DNA of 7,976 nt from Acidobacteriaceae bacterium (GCA_003166055.1 PMWR01000345.1:5031-13006), one strand, 5' to 3'; shown: positions 1 to 6,405, counted from the first letter of the stretch. A program made the numbers and translations. Notes: generated from the sequence alone by a model not told the origin.

Positions 1-73
1 GCGAAGGATGGGGCACCCGCCTCCATGTGAGGGACCCATAGGCCTCAACTGACGCCTCTCTCACACGGAACCC

Positions 74-1399
74 TCAGTGGCCGGGCTTTGGCGCAGGGTC
101 GTCCTGGCTGTCCATCTCCTGCTTGACGACAGGGTTGTTTGCCATGCCTTTGAAGACATCGTTGGCGAAGAAGAACTTGCCGTCGGATGGGACCATGAGC
201 ACCTGGATCTTGTCGGAGAGGCGCTCAGCGACGATCTTGTTGATGAGCAGCGGAGACTTGTTGAGCAACTCCGCCTCGCTGGTCATGCGTTCGGCGTTGG
301 CCGCGGCCATGAGGCGCACGCGGCTTGCTTCGGCGTCGGCCATGAGATTGCGGCGCTGGAGTTCAGCCTTGCTGTCGATCACCTTGGCCTGCGCGTCGGC
401 TTCCGCATTCTGAATGGTGGCTTCTTTGCGCGCCTCGGCCTCAAGCTTGCTTTGCTCAATCTGCTTTTGCTTGAGCGGCAAGGTGTACTGCATGGCGTCG
501 GCCTCGCCCTTGGCTTCAACGACTCTGGATTGGGCGTCGCCCTCAGCCTGCTTCACCTTTTGCACTGCCTCGGCTTCCGCCTGCAACTCGGCGATCTTCA
601 CCTGCTTTTGCTGCATGTCGGTTTCTACGCCCATCTGATCGTCCTGCTGCTCCTTGAGCAAGAGGCCTTCGAGACCCTTGGCATACTCTTCAGGAAGTTG
701 AATGTCGGAGAGCATTACTTCTTCGACGACAATGCCGTCGGCGCCGAGCTTGCGGGTGATGATGGCTGCGGCCTTCTCACGCACTTCTTCACGTTTGGAG
801 CTGAAGATCTCGCGCACGGTGTACTGCGGCGTGAGTTCGCGCCACGCGGAGGCCACGACTGGAGGAACGAGCTCCTTGTCGACCGGCTGGGGCATGTGCG
901 CCTGCACGCTATCGAGCTTGGCGGGGTCGAGCCGGTAACGCACGGTCACGGCCAGTCCGATGTTGAGGCCCTCGCGCGACTGCACGCTGAGGCCGCTCTT
1001 CGGCGCAGTTGTTTTTGCACCTTCTTCACCCATGCCTGCAGTGAAGAGGTGATCGCGCAGATCGAAGGTCTGCACACTCTCGACCAGCGGTGTGACGAAG
1101 TGCACTCCGGGATAGAGCGTGCCAGGCAGCGTGCCGCGAATCTGACTGACCCGCACGCCGCCCATTCCGCTGGGGACGACAACGATGCTGGCCGCGATAA
1201 GCAGAGGCAGGCAAGCGACCAATACCAGCGCGACTGGACCGCGCCATGCGATTGGTTCCGGCGCGATCAGGTCGGCTTCGGCCGCGGCTTTGCGGCGCGC
1301 GTAGCGAATGCGAAGATAGAGCCCATAGAGTGGAATTCCCAACGCGGTAGCCAGCAACAAGACCCCCGCGACCGTTAACAACAGCTTCAATGCGAGCAT
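74..1399 (-). CDS. SPFH/band 7 (prohibitin/HflK-like) membrane scaffold protein
   Basis: A 441-residue protein of the SPFH (stomatin/prohibitin/flotillin/HflK) superfamily, whose members oligomerise into membrane-attached rings or cages and organise membrane domains or proteases. Two hydrophobic segments are visible, about residues 5-28 and 54-76, separated by a basic linker (RIRYARRK). By the positive-inside rule the linker is cytoplasmic, so the rest would face the periplasm, as in HflK/HflC. The SPFH domain covers about residues 77-250 (VVPSGMGGVRVSQIRG at its start, LYPGVHFVTPLVESVQTFDLR, then IVVEEVMLSDIQLPEEY). A long Ala/Glu/Gln/Lys-rich coiled coil follows from about 245 to 375. The C-terminal part (VLMVPSDGKFFFANDVFKG) resembles the conserved tail seen in prohibitin-like proteins. 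The start is set by AAGGAG seven bases upstream of the ATG, inside the end of the preceding small gene, which it overlaps by 13 bp. It is the last gene of an operon with the small protein and an L,D-transpeptidase. Family is confident; the exact partner is unknown. Confidence 0.93.
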   Translation of the reverse strand: MLALKLLLTVAGVLLLATALGIPLYGLYLRIRYARRKAAAEADLIAPEPIAWRGPVALVLVACLPLLIAASIVVVPSGMGGVRVSQIRGTLPGTLYPGVHFVTPLVESVQTFDLRDHLFTAGMGEEGAKTTAPKSGLSVQSREGLNIGLAVTVRYRLDPAKLDSVQAHMPQPVDKELVPPVVASAWRELTPQYTVREIFSSKREEVREKAAAIITRKLGADGIVVEEVMLSDIQLPEEYAKGLEGLLLKEQQDDQMGVETDMQQKQVKIAELQAEAEAVQKVKQAEGDAQSRVVEAKGEADAMQYTLPLKQKQIEQSKLEAEARKEATIQNAEADAQAKVIDSKAELQRRNLMADAEASRVRLMAAANAERMTSEAELLNKSPLLINKIVAERLSDKIQVLMVPSDGKFFFANDVFKGMANNPVVKQEMDSQDDPAPKPGH

Positions 1400-1569
1400 T
1401 TTCCTTCTCCTTTTTGGTTGTTGCGCTCCGTGCTGTTTCTGGATTCCGGCCTTGGAGCAATGAGCAGCCGGACCAGTCCTCCATACGTCAACTCTTCCAA
1501 CAGCAGCGCTGCCGCCACCGGCAACACCACTGCGCCTAATCGGGTTATCGCTTCCGCCAGCAGACTCAT
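1387..1569 (-). CDS. Small hydrophobic membrane protein, family not recognised
   Basis: A 60-residue protein that I do not recognise. Residues about 9-37 are hydrophobic (LGAVVLPVAAALLLEE, then LTYGGLVRLLIAP) and interrupted by an acidic pair, E25-E26. This could be one transmembrane helix or an amphipathic hairpin. The last 20 residues are polar and low in hydrophobicity, and partly reflect the overlap with the next gene. Three things argue that it is real. GGGAGG lies seven bases before the ATG and touches the stop codon of the upstream transpeptidase gene. The spacer between the two genes is only 12 bp. Its 3' end overlaps the SPFH gene by 13 bp and carries that gene's ribosome binding site. 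It may therefore work partly as a translational coupler, partly as a membrane partner of the SPFH protein. Function is unknown. Confidence 0.68.
   Translation of the reverse strand: MSLLAEAITRLGAVVLPVAAALLLEELTYGGLVRLLIAPRPESRNSTERNNQKGEGKCSH
1407..1412 (-). promoter_or_regulatory. Ribosome binding site of the SPFH gene, inside the upstream small gene
   Basis: AAGGAG on the minus strand lies seven bases before the ATG at 1399. It is read as coding sequence of the small upstream protein (Lys-Gly-Glu), and the small gene terminates 13 bases into the SPFH gene. This arrangement is typical of translational coupling and fixes the SPFH start. Confidence 0.75.
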
Positions 1570-1576
1570 GACCGCG

Positions 1577-1582
1577 CCTCCC
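1577..1582 (-). promoter_or_regulatory. Ribosome binding site of the small membrane protein gene
   Basis: GGGAGG on the minus strand lies seven bases before the ATG at 1569. Its first G is the last base of the TAG stop of the L,D-transpeptidase gene. Ribosomes finishing the transpeptidase would therefore stop on top of this site, which supports both the reality of the 60-codon gene and coupled translation. Confidence 0.7.
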
Positions 1583-2286
1583 TAGAGCAATTCCGCCAGC
1601 ACCATAACCGTTGCAAGCGCCTGGCCGGCCGCATTTGCTTTCTCCGTGCTATTCGCATTGGCTGCCGGGACCTGTTCACGAATTGCCGGCACGGCCGTAG
1701 CGGTCAGTGTGGCCGCGGGCTGGATGGTCGTATCAGGGGCTGGATTTTCTCCGTTGCCAAAGAGTTGCGCGGTCTCCTGGTTGCGCTGGCCCACCAATTC
1801 GACGGTGTCGCCCTCGGAAACGAGCGGGTAGAGCTCTTCCAGATCGGCCTTTGCCATGCGGATGCACCCGTGCGATGCGGCTTTGCCGATTGAGCGGGGT
1901 TCATTGGTTCCATGGATTCCGTAGCCGTGTTTGCTCAATCCCATCCAGCGGGTGCCCACCGGATTCCGTGGTCCCGGCGGCACCGTTTTGCCTTCGTGGC
2001 GATAGGTCGGGTTGGCCACGCGACGTTCGATGGTGAACGTCCCCACCGGGCTGGGAGTTGAAGGCTTGCCGACCGCGACGGTGTAGATCTTCCTGACTTG
2101 CCCGTCTTCGACCAGCGCAAGCTTCCGGTCCTCGAGGCTTACGACGATCACCCGCTTTGTCGCTGCTGGAACGGAGGTCTGCGCCGGAGAACTCTGGTTT
2201 GCTGTGTTCTGCGCCAACGCCTGGACCGCCAGCGCCATCCCTGCCACTGCCACGGCTGCCAATCTGCCGAGTCTCGAAGCTGCCAT
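1582..2286 (-). CDS. Secreted L,D-transpeptidase (YkuD catalytic domain)
   Basis: A 234-residue periplasmic enzyme. YkuD-family L,D-transpeptidases use a catalytic cysteine to make 3-3 peptidoglycan cross-links or to attach proteins to peptidoglycan. An N-terminal signal peptide is visible (basic MAASRLGR, then a hydrophobic stretch) with likely cleavage after ALA at residue 25. A short linker precedes the YkuD domain at about residues 45-166. The signature is complete: H125-G126-T127, then SIG at 132-134, and S138-H139-G140-C141-I142-R143-M144, with C141 as the predicted nucleophile. The domain opens with VIVVSLEDRKLALVEDG and PSPVGTF, as is usual for this family. No LysM or peptidoglycan-binding domain is present. 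Residues about 167-234 form an Ala/Thr/Gln-rich tail of no recognised domain that ends in a short hydrophobic run (LATVMVLAELL). An AAGGGGGA Shine-Dalgarno lies 4 bases before the ATG. It is the first gene of an operon with a small membrane protein and an SPFH protein. Confidence 0.94.
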   Translation of the reverse strand: MAASRLGRLAAVAVAGMALAVQALAQNTANQSSPAQTSVPAATKRVIVVSLEDRKLALVEDGQVRKIYTVAVGKPSTPSPVGTFTIERRVANPTYRHEGKTVPPGPRNPVGTRWMGLSKHGYGIHGTNEPRSIGKAASHGCIRMAKADLEELYPLVSEGDTVELVGQRNQETAQLFGNGENPAPDTTIQPAATLTATAVPAIREQVPAANANSTEKANAAGQALATVMVLAELL

Positions 2287-2393
2287 CGCGTCCCCCTTGC
2301 CCCAAATGCCTGTGCCCAGACAAGGTGCAAGCGGGTCTCCAATTGCCAGCGATTGAAAACATACGAGTTATGGGTCAATTGGCTTTGGGGTTT

Positions 2394-2430
2394 CGTGTCA
2401 TCTCAGACACTCTGTGTGTCCGGTGACACG
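2394..2430. repeat. Four alternating GTGTC/GACAC half-sites (possible operator)
   Basis: GTGTC occurs at 2395-2399 and 2416-2420, and its reverse complement GACAC at 2406-2410 and 2425-2429. The centres are 11, 10 and 9 bp apart, close to one helical turn each. The outermost pair extends to a perfect 7-bp inverted repeat, CGTGTCA at 2394-2400 and TGACACG at 2424-2430. The array lies 108-144 bp upstream of the L,D-transpeptidase start. Operator function is an inference from this geometry. The same sequence could also fold as two small tandem hairpins. Confidence 0.35.
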
Positions 2431-2555
2431 CGCGGCGGCCGCAGTATCGGGGTCATGAGGCCGAGTCTGCGGAAGGACTTTTGTGAGGGGCGCTGAGACG
2501 GAGTAAAGCCCGATTGGCATCGGGTTGAAACAGAAAGGAAGGCTTTTCCAATAGC

Positions 2556-2602
2556 AAAAAAATGGCGTTCGAGGCGGAGGGTTTTTCCGTCTCGAACGCC
2601 AT
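2556..2602 (-). terminator. Rho-independent terminator of the TonB-dependent receptor gene
   Basis: On the minus strand a hairpin starts 11 bases after the receptor stop codon. The outer arms are a perfect 12-bp inverted repeat (2591-2602 and 2562-2573). One A-C mismatch follows, then 4 more pairs (2586-2589 and 2575-2578) closing a 7-base loop. The stem runs straight into seven T residues (2556-2562 read leftwards). The T-run lies only on the minus-strand exit side, so the terminator acts for the leftward receptor transcript and should insulate the ldt operon from it. Confidence 0.92.
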
Positions 2603-2613
2603 GGGGGGAGGGT

Positions 2614-5600
2614 CTAGAACTGTATTCGCGCTACGAATTCAAAGACGCGTCCGGCATCGGCGCCTTGCGCGTAGCCGAAGGTTGCGCTTTGGATGTTGGC
2701 GCCCTGATTGGCGTTGCCGTTGGTGATGGGCTGGAGCTGGAGAATGTTGAAGATGTTGAAGGCATTCACCTGAAAACGAAGCAACGAGTGATGGTCGAAC
2801 TTGTCAAGCACCACTTGTTTGCCGAAGCTCATGTCGGTACCGAAGAAACAGGGGCCGCGGAAGCTGTTGCGGCCAATGCCAGGAACGTAAACAGGGTTGG
2901 TCTCGGAAGTCGGCTCGCTGATCTCAAAATAAGCAGGGCCGCCCAAGGGGAAGTTGGAGCCTGTCTTGAATGCGCTATTGGAGCAGCTTGTGCCTGCGCC
3001 GCCGTAGTAGGCTATCGGCCGCGTGGGGCCAACCACGTTTGCGCCTGGAACCAGGGGGCTGGTGGCCAGGTTATAGGTGACCGGCGTCCACGGGAAACCG
3101 GTGTGATAGGTCATGACGCCATTGACTTGCCAGCCGTTGGCGGCAGCATTCACAAAGCCGTTGCCGGAATGAACGTGGGGTAACTCATAGGTGCCCACAA
3201 GCGTGATGCGGTGGCGCACATCGTAATCCGATGGGCCCCATTCCGATTGGTTGTTGGCGGGGTTGGTCTGGTTTCCGTTGGAATCGGCGAGATCGCCGTT
3301 CGACACCTGGTCAAGCGATTTGGACCAGGTGTAGTAAGCGGCGAGATTGAGACCATTGGTGACGCGGCGCGTGAGGCCGAGATTGAGCGCGTTGTAGGAC
3401 TGATGGGAGTCAGTCTGCGCGAAATAGGCGGCGTAAACCGGTGTGAGCTGCGTTGTACCGGAGCAGTTGACCGTTGCAGGGGAGCACTGCGAGTAAATGA
3501 AGTTCTGGTTCACCAGCCGTGCGAAGTCATAACCGACGCTGCCGGTATAACCAATGGTGGCGACCATGTTGGACGGCAATTGATATTGAAGTCCAAGAGC
3601 GTAGAGGATGCTCACCGGCTGCTTGATGGTGGACGCAGCGCCGTAGACCTCGAAGCTCTCTGCGTTGGAAACGCAATTGCTGGACGTTGATCCATATTCG
3701 CAGGGAAAACCGGTGGCGGGGTTGGTGCCAAGAGCAAGCGCGGGGTTGAAGGGGAAGCTGGAGGGCGAATTGCTTGTTCCCATATCGTATTGGACGCCGG
3801 CGGTGTTGCCGTTGCCGGCGCAGCAAAGGCCGAAGCTGGCGACGCCGGGGCCATCTTCAAGAGCGTTTTCGAAGAGAGCGACATCGAGGTGGTTATATGC
3901 GGCCGCGGCACCGCCTCGCACCACGAGCTTCTGCTTGAGAACGGGAGGCTGGTAGGCAAAGCCGAATTTGGGAGCAAAGTTATGCGGCGAGGCTCCCCAG
4001 AGGTGATTGCGCATCTGCAAGGTAAGGCCGCTAAGCTCATGGCCCGAAGATCCGAGCATCGGATAGTTGATCTCAAACCCCTTGTTGCGCAACGGGGTGA
4101 AATATTCCCAGCGCACACCCAAATTGAGCGTGAGATTGGGCAATACTTTCCAGTCGTCCTGGAAGTAGGCGGCGACATCTTCTGAGCGGAAGTAGCGCTG
4201 GGTGAGCGGAGTGCCACCGTTGGCGGGATTTGCTTCGATGGCCTCATAGATGGCTGCATCATTGGCAAATGTCCAGAGACCCTGCATGGCATAAATCGGC
4301 CTCTGCTCGCCGGACAAGTTGTTGTTGTCCTGCTCGAGCCGCAATTCGCCGCCGATACGAATCACCTGGGAGCCCCAGGTATGCGTGACCATGTCGCGTG
4401 CTTCGTAGGTATTCTCAGCGAAGATAGCGGGGGTGGTGCTGCCGTAGTTTGCGCCGTACTGGATGGCCCAGGGCAAGGTCTGTACGTTGACGTAGGGGAT
4501 GCCGAAGTCAACGGTATTGCCTGCGTCCCTTACGCCGTTTTCCGCAAAGCGGGTACCGTTGGCCCGGGCTTCATTGAGCCAGTTGGGCGAGAAGGTGTGA
4601 ATATAGATGGCGGTTGCGGCGGAGTTGAGCGGTTTGAAGGGCGCATCCGCCTGGGGGCGCGAACCGGCTGTGCCGGTGGTGCCATCGTTGTCCAGCTTGG
4701 TGAAGTAGAAGGTTCCCGCAACCTGGTCCTTCGAAGTGGCAAACCAGTCGCCGCGTGCGTTGAACTGGTTGCCGCGGCTGTGGCTGGGGACAAAGAGCTG
4801 GGCGTTTTCGACGTCGGCTACGCCGTCAAGGCCACCGCCAAGCTGCGTGTTTGCGGGGAAGACGCCGATTTGCGAAGTGCCGCCCGGGGTCAGCGAGCCG
4901 ATATCAAGGCCAGGGCCGCTGCTGCCGGTGACGACGTTGCAGTTGGTTCCGAGGGTCAGCCCGTTGCAGGCAGGCGTGAGGATGGCGCGGATTCTTGGAA
5001 TCACGCCGGGGTTTCCCAGAATTCCCGCGGTCACGCCGCCCGCGCGGTTGGCAACGACAGCGGATCGAAACTCAGGGGTCTCAACGTAGGATTCGGTCTC
5101 GGTGTTGTTGGCAGTGGTGAATCCCTCGTAGGAGGCGAAGAAGAAGATCTTGTTGCGTAGAATCGGTCCACCGAGTGAAGCGGCGTAGGTGCGCGCCTTG
5201 TTTTCGACGCGTGTCGGCAGTGCATTGGAGGGCCCGCCCCAACGGTCGTAGGCGTTCAAGCCGGGCTCGTCGTACACGCCAAACAGCGACCCGTGGAGCG
5301 TGTTGCTGCCGCTCTTGGTAACGACTTTGATTTGCGCGCCGGAGTTGCGGCCGTCGGATGCATCGAAGGACGTGGATACAATGCTGATCTGGCCGACAGC
5401 TTCCTGGTTGGGCGAAACCACGGCGGCTCCGCCATAGGTGAGGGAGTTGACGCTGACGCCGTCAATCATGAAGTTGTTGTCCGCCTCGCGCTGGCCGTCG
5501 GCTGAAATCTGGACTTGGTTTTCGGTTTGGAAGATGCCGGAGTTGGAGCCGCCGGGGCCCGCTCCGTTGGGCAGCAGGAGGGCCTGTCCGGAGCCCGAGC

Positions 5601-6165
5601 GCGCGCCGTCGCCGGTGATGCCGGGGGCGAAGCGCAGGACCTCATACGGATCCGCTCCATAGGTGGGCAGTTTTTCAATCTCTTCCCCGTCGATGGTGGT
5701 GCCGACGCTCGCATCGGCGGTTTCCAACAGGGGGATCTCGTCTCCCTTGACCTCGACCGATTCGGAGGAGCCACCGGGCTGGAGGGTTACATTCACACTG
5801 CGTGGCGACTCGGCCTGGATCTCGACATCTGTAAGATCGCTCTTTTTGAAGCCGGGAGCGGTCACTGTGAGGGAGTAATGTCCGGGCGCCAGTTCAGTAA
5901 AGCTAAACGCGCCAGTGCCGTTGGCCGTGGAGGTCATGGTCTGCTGAGTGGCCAGATTGGTCAGCGTCGCGCTGGCGTGAGGAATAGCCGCACCGGATGG
6001 GTCGAGCGCTGTGCCCGCCAGGCTGGCGCCGAATTGCGCATGGAGGGTCGCGGCAAAGAGGATGAGGAGCGACAACGCCCCCATCCGACACGGGTTGAAA
6101 TGCAATAGAGAACTCAGAGCTCTCTCGAAATGACTTGCCAATTTCCTTGACTCGATTGGTTGCAT
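2614..6165 (-). CDS. Oar-like TonB-dependent outer-membrane receptor with carboxypeptidase-regulatory domain
   Basis: A 1183-residue outer-membrane protein of the large CarboxypepD_reg/plug/beta-barrel type (Oar-like). Such proteins are thought to import oligomeric nutrients using TonB energy. After a basic N-terminal stretch of about 28 residues comes a hydrophobic signal core (LSLLILFAATLHA), with likely cleavage after A43. Residues about 47-130 form the Ig-like regulatory domain (GTALDPSGAAIPHASATLTN, GAFSFTELAPGHYSLTVTAPGF). Residues about 145-290 form the plug (PTYGADPYEVLRFAPGI, FMIDGVSVN, GQISIVSTSFDASDGRNSGA). The remainder is a long barrel (for example DVAAYFQDDWKVLPNLTLNL) ending in aromatic FEFVARIQF with terminal Phe, the usual signal for barrel insertion. 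No clear TonB box is visible. The mature protein has ten cysteines in five close pairs. GAGGAGG five bases before the ATG fixes the start. The gene stands alone, with its own terminator. The substrate cannot be read from sequence. Confidence 0.93.
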   Translation of the reverse strand: MQPIESRKLASHFERALSSLLHFNPCRMGALSLLILFAATLHAQFGASLAGTALDPSGAAIPHASATLTNLATQQTMTSTANGTGAFSFTELAPGHYSLTVTAPGFKKSDLTDVEIQAESPRSVNVTLQPGGSSESVEVKGDEIPLLETADASVGTTIDGEEIEKLPTYGADPYEVLRFAPGITGDGARSGSGQALLLPNGAGPGGSNSGIFQTENQVQISADGQREADNNFMIDGVSVNSLTYGGAAVVSPNQEAVGQISIVSTSFDASDGRNSGAQIKVVTKSGSNTLHGSLFGVYDEPGLNAYDRWGGPSNALPTRVENKARTYAASLGGPILRNKIFFFASYEGFTTANNTETESYVETPEFRSAVVANRAGGVTAGILGNPGVIPRIRAILTPACNGLTLGTNCNVVTGSSGPGLDIGSLTPGGTSQIGVFPANTQLGGGLDGVADVENAQLFVPSHSRGNQFNARGDWFATSKDQVAGTFYFTKLDNDGTTGTAGSRPQADAPFKPLNSAATAIYIHTFSPNWLNEARANGTRFAENGVRDAGNTVDFGIPYVNVQTLPWAIQYGANYGSTTPAIFAENTYEARDMVTHTWGSQVIRIGGELRLEQDNNNLSGEQRPIYAMQGLWTFANDAAIYEAIEANPANGGTPLTQRYFRSEDVAAYFQDDWKVLPNLTLNLGVRWEYFTPLRNKGFEINYPMLGSSGHELSGLTLQMRNHLWGASPHNFAPKFGFAYQPPVLKQKLVVRGGAAAAYNHLDVALFENALEDGPGVASFGLCCAGNGNTAGVQYDMGTSNSPSSFPFNPALALGTNPATGFPCEYGSTSSNCVSNAESFEVYGAASTIKQPVSILYALGLQYQLPSNMVATIGYTGSVGYDFARLVNQNFIYSQCSPATVNCSGTTQLTPVYAAYFAQTDSHQSYNALNLGLTRRVTNGLNLAAYYTWSKSLDQVSNGDLADSNGNQTNPANNQSEWGPSDYDVRHRITLVGTYELPHVHSGNGFVNAAANGWQVNGVMTYHTGFPWTPVTYNLATSPLVPGANVVGPTRPIAYYGGAGTSCSNSAFKTGSNFPLGGPAYFEISEPTSETNPVYVPGIGRNSFRGPCFFGTDMSFGKQVVLDKFDHHSLLRFQVNAFNIFNILQLQPITNGNANQGANIQSATFGYAQGADAGRVFEFVARIQF

Positions 6166-6170
6166 GGGGG

Positions 6171-6177
6171 CCTCCTC
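6171..6177 (-). promoter_or_regulatory. Ribosome binding site deciding the receptor start
   Basis: GAGGAGG on the minus strand lies five bases before the ATG at 6165. It favours this start over the internal Met28, which would give a shorter, more ordinary signal peptide. The protein therefore appears to carry a long basic N-terminal region before its signal core. Confidence 0.75.
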
Positions 6178-6377
6178 AAAAAACGCTTGCTACGTTTGCA
6201 TTGGATCGTTCGCTTTCCTTAAAGTGGGGCACCGTTTCACCCGCGCGTCTTAAGGTCGATCTACGTAAGGGGAAACAGGTTCCACTGGCGAGATTCCGCT
6301 CTTCACATCTCCGTCACGACGGTGGGACCTAAAGCCCGGGTGCCAAATCGGAACGGAAAAACAAAGGCGGACTTACG

Positions 6378-6405
6378 TTGTACCCAACGCATCCTGTTGT
6401 ATACA
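6378..6405 (+). promoter_or_regulatory. Possible sigma70-type promoter with overlapping dyad
   Basis: TTGTAC at 6378-6383 and TATACA at 6400-6405 are separated by 16 bp, giving a fair but not strong match to -35 and -10 hexamers. The -10 box lies within the dyad TCCTGTTGTATACAGGA (6392-6408), a position where a repressor would block polymerase. If real, it would transcribe rightwards towards the DUF885 gene with a leader of about 250 bases. This is a reading by eye only. Confidence 0.3.

Larger units (their letters stand above)
2287..2613. other. Spacer between the receptor gene and the ldt-SPFH operon
   Basis: This 327-bp stretch contains no convincing gene. It carries the intrinsic terminator of the receptor gene at its right end, and on its left the 5' region of the leftward ldt operon, including the ribosome binding site at 2291-2298. 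Between them are an array of alternating GTGTC/GACAC half-sites (2394-2430) and a possible two-part hairpin (2439-2472). The promoter of the ldt operon must lie here if the receptor terminator is efficient. I found no -35/-10 pair good enough to call. Confidence 0.7.

Noticed and set aside
77..1378. A 433-codon open frame on the plus strand
   Set aside because: It is the antisense of the SPFH gene. The translation is Leu/His-rich without domains, and the minus-strand frame has a clear family, a start and a ribosome binding site.
1901..2362. A 153-codon minus-strand frame overlapping the ldt gene
   Set aside because: It is an out-of-frame reading of the same strand as the real transpeptidase, which has the full signal peptide and catalytic motif.
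2350..2378. TTGACC on the minus strand (2373-2378) as a -35 box for the ldt operon
   Set aside because: The hexamer is good, but no acceptable -10 box lies 15-18 bp downstream; the best reading there is CAATCG or TTCAAT. TATGTT is only 9 bp away.
2098..2496. A 132-codon plus-strand frame across the ldt start and spacer
   Set aside because: It is mostly antisense to the L,D-transpeptidase gene. Its spacer part has no recognisable protein and the composition is that of a chance frame.
4381..5160. A 259-codon plus-strand frame and a similar one at 5515-6108
   Set aside because: Both are antisense to the receptor gene, are Val/Gly/Ala-rich without motifs, and have no ribosome binding sites worth noting.
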